Below the pieces are notes generated by a model. The model did no database searches. It was not told the DNA's origin and saw only the letters and a program-made list of their open reading frames with translations. The position numbers and the translations under genes are program-made. This document shows positions 1-6,400 of a stretch of 10,139 nt of DNA, in pieces. Every line of letters begins with the position of its first letter. The first letter of the stretch is position 1. Origin of the DNA: XYA12-FULL-58-9 sp001798605 (GTDB lineage: Bacteria; Myxococcota; XYA12-FULL-58-9); assembly GCA_036736205.1 (NCBI GenBank), contig DAINMX010000233.1, forward strand, positions 1-10,139, given 5' to 3'.

Positions 1-1954
1 CGGCGTTGGTGCTCGAGCGCAGACGCACCCGTTGGTTGCCGCAAAGAGCAAAGACTTTGTTGTCGAGGGCGGCGGCGAAATCTGCCAAGACCGCATGGGT
101 CTCTGTTCTGAGGTCGGTGTGGTGCATGATGTAGCGCAGGCCATCGAGGGCCGCCTCGCGCATCAGGGTGTCGGTGGCGAAGTCCGCATCGGCCAGAAGG
201 GTGTCAATGTGCTCGGCCACGGTGGCTGACGCCCCTGCCGACGTTTCGCACAGAGAGGTCGCCGCCTCACAGGCAGGCGTCGCCCTTCCCTCCTCCAGAC
301 AGTTCGCATGGGCCCCAGCACAGCCCGCCGGGTCGATGGTCGCGGCGTGGATAAACTGGTCGTAGTAGTAGAACGGAATGGCAAAGCCATCAGGGGTGGT
401 GTCACCGAGCATATTGTGGAGCTCAGCGATGTTTGCCGCCTTGGCACCCACGACGTTGGCGTCGGGGAAACCGAGATCGGCAAAGTCCAACAGACCGGTG
501 GTTGTGAGATCGGCCACGGGGACAAAGGGATCGGGGGGGGTGAGGGTCGCCCAATAGGCTTCGGCCAGAGCGAGGGACACTTCGTAGAGCTCGAAACCGC
601 TCTGGTTCACCTCAAAACACACCAGGGCACCGATGAAGGGTTGCACCCGCGCGTCTGTGGACGCGTCGATGAGGGCCAGGTTGGGAGTGCCGCGCGCCCG
701 CGCCGCAACGTTGACATGCGCCAACGGGGTTTGTAGCTCCTCGGAGATTGTGCCGCCGACCAACGGCACCTCGTTGGGGAGCCGGCTCAGCAACAGGATG
801 TCGCGCAAGGACACCGGCATGGTTTGCAAGTCGTCTGGGCTCACGTAGCTCAAGGTGCCACACGCCTTGCCGGGGTTGAGCAGCTGCATGGTAATGCCGC
901 CATGCAGCTCTTCGCGGCTCATCCATGCCGCGTGCCACTTGGCAAAGAGGCGTTGTCCGTCCCCTCCTTCTTCTGCGAGGGCGCGCTCGTGGGTGCTGGT
1001 CGCCGGGACGTAGAACAGGCGATGGCTCGTGCCCGACAAGGGCACGAACAGCATCCTCTCTTCGATGAGTCGGTGCGCGACCAGCGCCTGGGCCGGGGTG
1101 AGATTGTCGCTCGGGAAAAACTCCAGGGTGAATGGCGAGCTGACGTCGACGGTATCGCCCGCTACGGCTCCCTGGGCAGCGTTGGCATCCGCGACGAAGC
1201 GGCTCTTGGCTGCCCGTCCGGGATAGAAGACCACGGTGCCAGCCATCCCCTGCCTCTGTTCCCCAAAGTACGTTTGCGCCTCGTAGTCTGCGAGGGAGAT
1301 GGCGCGACCGATCACTGTGCGGACAAAACCATAGTGCAGGGGATGTTCCTTGGTGTTTTGGAAATACACCTGTGCGTTGCCCTCTTCGGTGCCTTGGATA
1401 TTGTCGATGTAGAACTTCACCGAGAGGGTGTCCCCTGACTCTGTGGGAGTTGCCACGGCGAGGTTCGCAAACTCGTCGAGTCCAGTAGCCAAGTCGGCGG
1501 AAAAACCGGTCCTGTAATCTTCGGTCTGCGCAAAGGCAGCCAACGGCTCGAGGGCAAGCGTGAGGTTGGCGTCCTTGGCGCAATGCTTCTGGGTGGCTTG
1601 GGTGCGAGCGGACTCGGCGACAATCTTGCCGCGATACCCGCGTGATTTTGCCACCACCTCGAGGGGACTCGGGGCCCTGCCCAGTGTGGCTGTGCCAGCG
1701 TCACAGGCGACGTTTGCGCTCGACTCGGGACAATGGGCGAGTTCGATCGCGGCATCCCCATCACTGGAAAAGACCGCCAAAAAGTCGCCGAGGGGCATGC
1801 CATCGACGGCACCGGTCACCTCGACAGTCGCGGTGCGGTTGCCGCAAGGCTCGACATCGTTAGGACAACCAACGCCCAGCAATGCCAGAAACAGAACAAC
1901 GGCCGGTGCTCCCACCTTGGAGTGGGTGTTGGAATTGACGTTAGTGGTCATCAT
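1..1954 (-). CDS. Large lipoprotein with phosphohistidine-like segment and PEP/pyruvate-binding (PPDK N-terminal) domain; 3' end outside window
   Basis: The frame is open for 651 codons from the ATG at 1954 to the window edge, so the C-terminus is missing. Residues 13-30 form a signal peptide with Lys13, a hydrophobic stretch and a loose lipobox LLGVGC (Cys30), suggesting a membrane-anchored lipoprotein. Residues about 40-120 look like a beta-sandwich (TATVEVTGAVDGMPLGDF). Residues about 390-425 contain DILLLSRLPNEVPLVGG and TPLAHVNVAARARGTPN; His413 sits where dikinases and glucan water dikinase carry the phosphorylated His (SHVSVRARN in GWD). An ATP-grasp start follows: NVVGAKAANIAEL (Lys505), PDGFAIPFYYYDQF, and RVRLRSSTNA (Arg646), matching the GxKxxNL and VRSS motifs of PPDK/PEP synthase N-terminal domains. 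An insert with four Cys (545, 552, 562, 569) fits an extracytoplasmic, disulfide-bonded protein. The start overlaps the stop of the upstream lipoprotein gene by ATGA, so the two are probably co-translated. The dikinase-like family is well supported; substrate and activity are unknown. Confidence 0.8.
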   Translation of the reverse strand, partial: MMTTNVNSNTHSKVGAPAVVLFLALLGVGCPNDVEPCGNRTATVEVTGAVDGMPLGDFLAVFSSDGDAAIELAHCPESSANVACDAGTATLGRAPSPLEVVAKSRGYRGKIVAESARTQATQKHCAKDANLTLALEPLAAFAQTEDYRTGFSADLATGLDEFANLAVATPTESGDTLSVKFYIDNIQGTEEGNAQVYFQNTKEHPLHYGFVRTVIGRAISLADYEAQTYFGEQRQGMAGTVVFYPGRAAKSRFVADANAAQGAVAGDTVDVSSPFTLEFFPSDNLTPAQALVAHRLIEERMLFVPLSGTSHRLFYVPATSTHERALAEEGGDGQRLFAKWHAAWMSREELHGGITMQLLNPGKACGTLSYVSPDDLQTMPVSLRDILLLSRLPNEVPLVGGTISEELQTPLAHVNVAARARGTPNLALIDASTDARVQPFIGALVCFEVNQSGFELYEVSLALAEAYWATLTPPDPFVPVADLTTTGLLDFADLGFPDANVVGAKAANIAELHNMLGDTTPDGFAIPFYYYDQFIHAATIDPAGCAGAHANCLEEGRATPACEAATSLCETSAGASATVAEHIDTLLADADFATDTLMREAALDGLRYIMHHTDLRTETHAVLADFAAALDNKVFALCGNQRVRLRSSTNA

Positions 1955-2775
1955 GGCCCCAGGTCCCCCGGGCATGGCAGAAGCGGGAAGCTCGGGTCGC
2001 TCACCTGGGCCTGCCAAGGGTCCAAAAACGGTGGAACGCTGCCGTTGGCCGCCACTGGGACGCAAATGACCGGCAAGGGTGGCGGTGGCCCGCCAGATTC
2101 GCGGGTGCAGCCGTCAGTGGCAAAGGTGTCATAAACGCCGCAGGTATCCACCGTGGCCCCCGACTGACACACTCTCAGGCAATCCGGGGGTGCGCAGACG
2201 CGCCCCCCGAAAACCATGGAAGAGTGCCAAATCCCATAGAGAGTGCCGTCAAGCAGGAAATGGAGCGCTTCGACGTGGTGATTGCCGCCCCAATCGTAGT
2301 TGCCAGTCGTCTGCTGCACACCAGTGGCGGTCTTGACCCAGGCCTGGGTGGTGAGGGTGGGCCTTGGGACCAAGGCGTTTACGCACCCATTGGGCGTTGC
2401 CTGGAAATAGACTTCCACGTCGAGCGTGCTGTTGTCGATCTGACAGACGTAATCGACATCCCAGAAGCTCTCGCTGGCACCGTCGCACGGGACGGTGCGC
2501 AACTGTGGCACCCGAATGGCGAAACCGAGCTCGCTTGAATCGCCGCCGTTTGCGTCACCGTGATGTGTGTCACCCTGATTGGCGTCACCGTGATGGGCGT
2601 CACCCTGATGGGCATCGCCGTGATTGGCGTCACTGTTGTCGTGGTCGCCAATTCTCGTGTCCCCTCCGGTCCCATCACCATGGTAGATCGGGACATACGG
2701 GTTCGGGTCGTCTTCTGTGCACGCCACGGAAAACAAGGCAGCAACCGATATGATCAGTGCGCAGGTCGTTTTCAT
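1951..2775 (-). CDS. Secreted Cys-rich lipoprotein with His/Asp/Gly pentapeptide repeats, function unknown
   Basis: A 274-residue protein if it starts at the ATG at 2775. An in-frame ATG at 2784 would add three residues, but AAGGA lies 8 bp before the 2775 ATG and directly abuts the 2784 ATG, so 2775 is preferred. The N-terminus is a lipoprotein signal peptide (MKTTCALIISVAALFSVAC, lipid Cys19). After about 25 residues comes a low-complexity linker of five-residue units of the NHGDA/HQGDA/HHGDA type (about residues 46-79), rich in His and Asp, which could act as a flexible tether or bind metal. The remaining roughly 190 residues contain ten Cys, suggesting a disulfide-rich extracytoplasmic fold, with segments such as NYDWGGNHHVEALHFLLDG and CAPPDCLRVC, and a Pro-rich stretch near the C-terminus. 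I do not recognise the globular domain. The stop codon overlaps the start of the dikinase-like lipoprotein gene (ATGA), which implies a shared transcript and probably a shared process at the cell surface. Confidence 0.8.
   Translation of the reverse strand: MKTTCALIISVAALFSVACTEDDPNPYVPIYHGDGTGGDTRIGDHDNSDANHGDAHQGDAHHGDANQGDTHHGDANGGDSSELGFAIRVPQLRTVPCDGASESFWDVDYVCQIDNSTLDVEVYFQATPNGCVNALVPRPTLTTQAWVKTATGVQQTTGNYDWGGNHHVEALHFLLDGTLYGIWHSSMVFGGRVCAPPDCLRVCQSGATVDTCGVYDTFATDGCTRESGGPPPPLPVICVPVAANGSVPPFLDPWQAQVSDPSFPLLPCPGDLGP
2552..2641 (-). repeat. Six tandem 15-bp coding repeats (GDAxx pentapeptides)
   Basis: Six consecutive 15-bp units (plus-strand form close to gcgtcaccgtgatgg) run in frame inside the lipoprotein gene at 2552, 2567, 2582, 2597, 2612 and 2627; the last is degraded. 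Units with accg and accc at the variable site alternate in the first four copies, hinting at an older 30-bp duplication. Each unit encodes a Gly-Asp-Ala/Thr-His/Asn-x pentapeptide. In-frame minisatellites like this usually vary in copy number between strains, lengthening or shortening the linker without breaking the frame. Confidence 0.85.
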
Positions 2776-2790
2776 CTTTGCCATCCTTAA

Positions 2791-2822
2791 TCAGTTCAAT
2801 TCACGATCAATTCAATTCACGG
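2791..2822. repeat. Two tandem 16-bp direct repeats just upstream of the lipoprotein gene
   Basis: The units tcagttcaattcacga (2791-2806) and tcaattcaattcacgg (2807-2822) match at 14 of 16 positions and abut exactly; the core ttcaattcacg occurs at 2795-2805 and 2811-2821. They end about 15 bp before the lipoprotein start, with the AAGGA ribosome binding site in between. The 16-bp spacing is not quite one and a half helical turns, so the two cores would lie on different faces of the DNA. They could be an operator, part of the 5' UTR, or chance. The rest of the 266-bp gap (2823-3041) shows no gene, no clear promoter and no terminator hairpin. Confidence 0.55.
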
Positions 2823-3041
2823 GAGCCAATTGTGCAAATACTGCGCCATACTCGCAGCAATCGAAAATGCGCTAATTCCGCCATTGCATCACGGCACGGA
2901 CCCATTGGCCGCAAAAGTGCTGCCTACGGACAGCTACACCCGTCCCATGATTGTTTCGGCAGAACGTCCAACGAGTTGCGTGGGTTGATCCCGTGGATAT
3001 CAGCCATTGCCGATTCTGTGGACTACCCCACCAACTCGAAT

Positions 3042-3689
3042 TCAAACGGCGGCTTGAACCAGTTTGTCTAGCATTTCAGCACTAATAGCCCCCTGCCTTT
3101 CGACGACGACCTTGCCATCTTTGACGTCGATCACGGTGGATGGTGCCTGGGGTTTGAGATCACCCTGGTCGACAAAAACGTCGATTCTTGCGGCGAAGTT
3201 CTTGCGAATCTGGGCTGGTGAGCTCTCTCCCGATTTGCGCTCACGGTTGGCGCTGCTGACCAACAGGGGATTGCCCACCTTGTCGACCAATGCCCGCATC
3301 AAGCCATCGGCGGGCACCCGCACTCCGAATTTGCTCTTTTTCCCGCCCAGTTGTTTGAGCACCTTGCCGGGCAGATCTGGGTGGGGCTTGACGCGAATGG
3401 TCAGCGGCTCGGGCCACAGTTGCTTGGCGAGGTGCAGGGCTTGGGGATCGGCGTGGCCAGCGTTTTGTACCTTGGCGTCATTGGAAACAAAGACAAGAAC
3501 CGGAGCCTCGTGTACGCGACTCTTGGACTGCATCAGGGCCATGACAGCATCGGCGTTGGTGAGATCTGCAACGATCCGGTAGCTGCCCGCGCAGGGCAAA
3601 CAGACCAAACCGCCCGATTCGATGACCGCCGCAAGCTCTTCGCACAGGTGTGTAGGATCGCCCCCCTCGCTCCACGTCAACGTCTTCAT
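3042..3689 (-). CDS. YrdC/Sua5/YciO-family protein (threonylcarbamoyl-AMP synthase-like, divergent)
   Basis: A 215-residue protein, close to the size of the single-domain YrdC/YciO family. Family features in order: a nucleotide-binding strand VCLPCAGSYRIVADL (29-43), the KxR motif KSR (56-58) followed by APVLVFV, WPEPLTIRV (92-100), FGVRVPADGLMRAL (121-134), the SAN motif in LLVSSANRERKSGE (142-155), and STVIDV (184-189). Known TsaC/Sua5 members make L-threonylcarbamoyl-AMP from Thr, bicarbonate and ATP for the t6A37 modification of tRNA. Here the usual PT(D/E)(T/S)xYG sequence is replaced by PCAGSYR, so this may be a YciO-like or lineage-specific paralogue rather than the essential enzyme. 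GGAG lies 5 bp before the ATG at 3689. The gene is divergent from purF and separated by 266 bp from the downstream lipoprotein gene. Confidence 0.85.
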   Translation of the reverse strand: MKTLTWSEGGDPTHLCEELAAVIESGGLVCLPCAGSYRIVADLTNADAVMALMQSKSRVHEAPVLVFVSNDAKVQNAGHADPQALHLAKQLWPEPLTIRVKPHPDLPGKVLKQLGGKKSKFGVRVPADGLMRALVDKVGNPLLVSSANRERKSGESSPAQIRKNFAARIDVFVDQGDLKPQAPSTVIDVKDGKVVVERQGAISAEMLDKLVQAAV

Positions 3690-3956
3690 TTACGCTCCGA
3701 TTGGTTGGCACAAAAGCATCGCCATTATCGTCGGTATTGCAAACAACTGAAAGGGGTAGTTTGAACGGTGAAAACATCGCGATCGCAAAAGGACACCGGT
3801 CGTCGACACAGCAGCGACATGTAACGAATTAAGTGCTAATATACGATGATTTAGAGGATTTCTATAATAACCAGCATGAAGTAATTTTTAAGGATCGAAT
3901 CCCCTTGACAACGGGTCCTGGTCGCGGCATTGCCGGCACACCCCGCGAAAGAGCCC
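3690..3956. promoter_or_regulatory. Divergent intergenic region between the YrdC-family gene and purF, with candidate -10 elements
   Basis: This 267-bp spacer must hold promoters for both directions. For purF, a perfect TATAAT lies at 3863-3868 in an AT-rich patch (about 3825-3893), but no good TTGACA is found 16-18 bp upstream; a TTGACA at 3905-3910 has no matching -10. For the leftward gene, GATAAT (complement of 3724-3729) lies 35 bp before the start codon with a weak -35. I see no purine, ZTP or other riboswitch core and no terminator-type hairpin with a T run. Assignments are tentative because sigma-factor preferences of the host are unknown. Confidence 0.35.
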
Positions 3957-5369
3957 ATGCACATGTCACCCAACCCACGGCAAGCGTGCCCATCGTCACC
4001 TGAGCAACGGGGAATGCGGGAGGAGTGTGGCGTTGTCGCCGTCTGTCGTAAGGAGCAGCCCGCCGCTGGTCTCGTCCATCGCGGATTGTTTGCATTGCAA
4101 CATCGCGGTCAGGAGGGTGCCGGTATCGCCACTTGGGACGCCGACGGCATGCACTTCCTCAAGGGCAGGGGCCTGGTGGCCGAGAGCCTGCCGACCTACA
4201 AGGTCGAGCGACTGACGGGGAACATGGGGATTGGACACGTCCGCTATTCCACCGTGCCTTCGGATCGCACCGAGAACATCCAGCCGTTTGTCGCTACCCT
4301 ACCCTTTGGCCACATGGCCATCGGTCACAACGGCAACCTGAAGAACCAGGCTGCCCTACAACGGGATCTGGAGTCCCGGGGCTCCTTGATTTCCACCAGC
4401 ATGGACACAGAGCTCATGGTCCATCTGATGGCACGCTCCGGGGCGGACAGCCTGGAAACGGCCCTGCATTTCATGGCCTCACGGGTGCAGGGTGCCTACT
4501 CCTTGGTCATCCTCCTGGAGGGCCGGCTGTTTGCCCTTCGCGACCCCTGCGGTATCCGCCCCCTGGTTCTTGGTCAGACCGGCGACGGCTTCGTGGCCGC
4601 TTCGGAGACCTGTGCCCTCGACGCCCTGGACGCCAAGTACATCGGCGAGGTGACCCCCGGCGAGTTGGTGGAGATTACCCCCAACGGCTTTAGACGCACG
4701 TTGCTGCTCGAGCCGGGGCCGCTCGCACCCTGCGTCTTCGAGTTGGTCTATTTTGCCCGACCCAATTCTGTGGTGTTCGGCCAGGCCGTGCAGAGCGCCC
4801 GGGTGCGCATGGGGCAGCAGCTGGCCATTGGGGATGCCGAGGAGGGGCTAAGCGCACGACCCGACATCGTCGTCCCCGTGCCTGACTCGGGCGTTCCGGC
4901 GGCCATCGGTTACTCCCGTGAGAGCGGCATTCCTCTGGAGATGGCGATCCTGCGCAGCCATTACGTGGGTCGCACCTTCATCCTGCCGGATCAGGACTCC
5001 CGGACCCATTCCATTCGTCTCAAGCTCTCCGTTGTCCGAGAGATGGTCGAGGGCAAGCGCGTGCTTCTGGTCGATGACTCGATCGTCCGCGGCAATACAT
5101 CGCGCAAGATCGTCCAGATGGTTCGCGAAGCTGGGGCGCGAGAGGTCTGGTTGCGCGTCGCCTCACCGGCACTTGGCTGGCCCTGTTATCTGGGCATCGA
5201 CACGCCATCCTACGGGGAGCTCATTATCAACCGACACACAAGTGTCGCCGAGGTTGAACGATCCCTCTGTGCCGACAACCTGCGCTATCTCAGCGTCGAT
5301 GCGCTCAAACAGGCCACCTCGAACGCATCGTTCTGTTTCGGCTGCATGACGGGAGACTACCCAGTATGA
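3957..5369 (+). CDS. purF: Amidophosphoribosyltransferase (glutamine PRPP amidotransferase)
   Basis: Catalyses the first committed step of purine synthesis: PRPP plus glutamine to 5-phosphoribosylamine, in the cytoplasm. With the ATG at 3957 the protein has 470 residues. The N-terminal Ntn-type glutaminase domain starts at EECGVVAV, with nucleophile Cys24 preceded by a short leader that would be cleaved, as in Bacillus PurF; HRGQEGAGIAT, GHVRYST and NGNL motifs follow. The phosphoribosyltransferase domain has PVPDSGVPAAIGYS and the PRPP loop VLLVDDSIVRGNTS (about 369-382). Cys259, Cys410, Cys460 and Cys463 (CFGC) match in spacing the four cluster ligands of the Bacillus 4Fe-4S enzyme, so this is probably an oxygen-sensitive Fe-S type PurF. 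The start is uncertain: ATGs at 3963 and 4014 and a TTG at 3930 are in frame; GAAAGAG before 3957 is a modest RBS. The stop overlaps the purM start (ATGA). Confidence 0.97.
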   Translation: MHMSPNPRQACPSSPEQRGMREECGVVAVCRKEQPAAGLVHRGLFALQHRGQEGAGIATWDADGMHFLKGRGLVAESLPTYKVERLTGNMGIGHVRYSTVPSDRTENIQPFVATLPFGHMAIGHNGNLKNQAALQRDLESRGSLISTSMDTELMVHLMARSGADSLETALHFMASRVQGAYSLVILLEGRLFALRDPCGIRPLVLGQTGDGFVAASETCALDALDAKYIGEVTPGELVEITPNGFRRTLLLEPGPLAPCVFELVYFARPNSVVFGQAVQSARVRMGQQLAIGDAEEGLSARPDIVVPVPDSGVPAAIGYSRESGIPLEMAILRSHYVGRTFILPDQDSRTHSIRLKLSVVREMVEGKRVLLVDDSIVRGNTSRKIVQMVREAGAREVWLRVASPALGWPCYLGIDTPSYGELIINRHTSVAEVERSLCADNLRYLSVDALKQATSNASFCFGCMTGDYPV

Positions 5370-6400
5370 ACCGGCCCCCGAGCGACCACCTTTCGTACAA
5401 AGACGCTGGCGTTGACATCGCCGGTGCCGACCTCTTGGTAGAAACCATTACCGGCTTGGCGAGAGCCACCCACACCGCCGGGGTGGTCAAGCACCCGAGC
5501 GGCTACGCTGGCCTGTTCCGTCCCAATCTCGACGGCATTCTCGATCCGCTGATCGCTGTGACCTGCGATGGCGTCGGTACCAAGCTGATGGTGGCCCGTG
5601 ACGTCGGTGACTACTCGGGCCTCGGCCAAGATCTCGTCGCCATGAGCGTCAATGATCTGCTACCTCTCGGTGCCAGGCCCCTCTTGTTTCTCGACTACCT
5701 CGCGAGTGGCAAGCTCGAGCCCCGAGTCCTTGAGGAGGTCGTCGCCAGCATTGCCCGCGCCTGCCAGGTCGTGGGTTGCGCCCTCATCGGCGGCGAGACA
5801 GCCGAGATGCCCGGCCTCTATCCCCCGGGGGACTTTGACATTGCAGGGTTCGCCGTTGGCATTGTCGATGGAAAACGTTTGCCTGAGCCCAATGTGGCGG
5901 TGGGTGACGTTGTCTTGGGCCTGCCGTCGTCGGGGGTTCACTCCAATGGCATTTCCTTGGCGCGCAAGGCGTTGTTCGAGCGCGGCGGTCTCGGGGTCAA
6001 TGAGCCCGTGGCGTCCCTCGGTCAGAGCGCAGGCGCAGAGTTGCTTGAGCCCACGGCGCTGTATGTAGACCCTGTGCTGCAACTCCATTCCGAGGTGGGC
6101 TTCAAGGCAGCCGCACACATCACCGGCGGCGGACTGACCGGCCGCGGCGTCAAGCTTCTCGCCAACGAGCAGCGCATGGTGATCGACAAGAGCAGCTTTG
6201 AGCGGCCCGCCATTTTCGGGCTCATTGCCGAGACCGGCAACGTCACTGAAAAAGAAATGCTCAGCACCTTCAACATGGGCCTGGGCTTTCTCGTCATTCT
6301 CTCGCCAAACAAAGCGGAGGCGGCCCAGAGCCTCAGTAGCGACTGGCGCAAGGTTGGTGTGATCGAGAAAGGAACAGTTCCCGAGGTGGTCCTTGCCTGA
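5366..6400 (+). CDS. purM: Phosphoribosylformylglycinamidine cyclo-ligase (AIR synthetase)
   Basis: Closes the imidazole ring: FGAM plus ATP gives 5-aminoimidazole ribonucleotide. The protein has 344 residues, the usual length for bacterial PurM. Typical motifs are present in order: SYKDAGVDIAGADLLV (10-25), VTCDGVGTKLMVA (65-77), GLGQDLVAMSVNDLL (85-99), IGGETAEMPGLY (141-152), SSGVHSNGISLAR (188-200) and HITGGGLTGRGVKLL. The C-terminal half is an intact AIRS-type domain ending in the NMGLGFLVIL stretch. The ATG overlaps the purF stop by 4 bp and the C-terminal codons overlap the purN start by 8 bp, so translation is probably coupled on both sides. Confidence 0.97.
   Translation: MNRPPSDHLSYKDAGVDIAGADLLVETITGLARATHTAGVVKHPSGYAGLFRPNLDGILDPLIAVTCDGVGTKLMVARDVGDYSGLGQDLVAMSVNDLLPLGARPLLFLDYLASGKLEPRVLEEVVASIARACQVVGCALIGGETAEMPGLYPPGDFDIAGFAVGIVDGKRLPEPNVAVGDVVLGLPSSGVHSNGISLARKALFERGGLGVNEPVASLGQSAGAELLEPTALYVDPVLQLHSEVGFKAAAHITGGGLTGRGVKLLANEQRMVIDKSSFERPAIFGLIAETGNVTEKEMLSTFNMGLGFLVILSPNKAEAAQSLSSDWRKVGVIEKGTVPEVVLA

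Noticed and set aside
612..1583. A 323-codon open frame on the minus strand within the dikinase-like lipoprotein gene
   Set aside because: It is very Arg- and Pro-rich, has no recognisable motif, and is out of frame with the 651-codon frame that carries a signal peptide and PPDK-type motifs.
2552..2641. Short tandem repeats as a possible CRISPR array
   Set aside because: Units are 15 bp with no spacers and encode an in-frame peptide repeat.
3000..3041. Possible terminator after the YrdC-family gene
   Set aside because: The best hairpin (GTGG with CCAC near 3018-3031) has four pairs and no T run on the transcribed side.
3779..3786. Palindrome GCGATCGC, similar to the cyanobacterial HIP1 core
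   Set aside because: A single copy was noticed and the flanking bases do not fit HIP1; the gene content does not suggest a cyanobacterium.
3690..3956. Purine or ZTP riboswitch upstream of purF
   Set aside because: TATAATAA near 3863 recalls the purine aptamer start, but the conserved loop and junction sequences and a P1 closing stem are not found.
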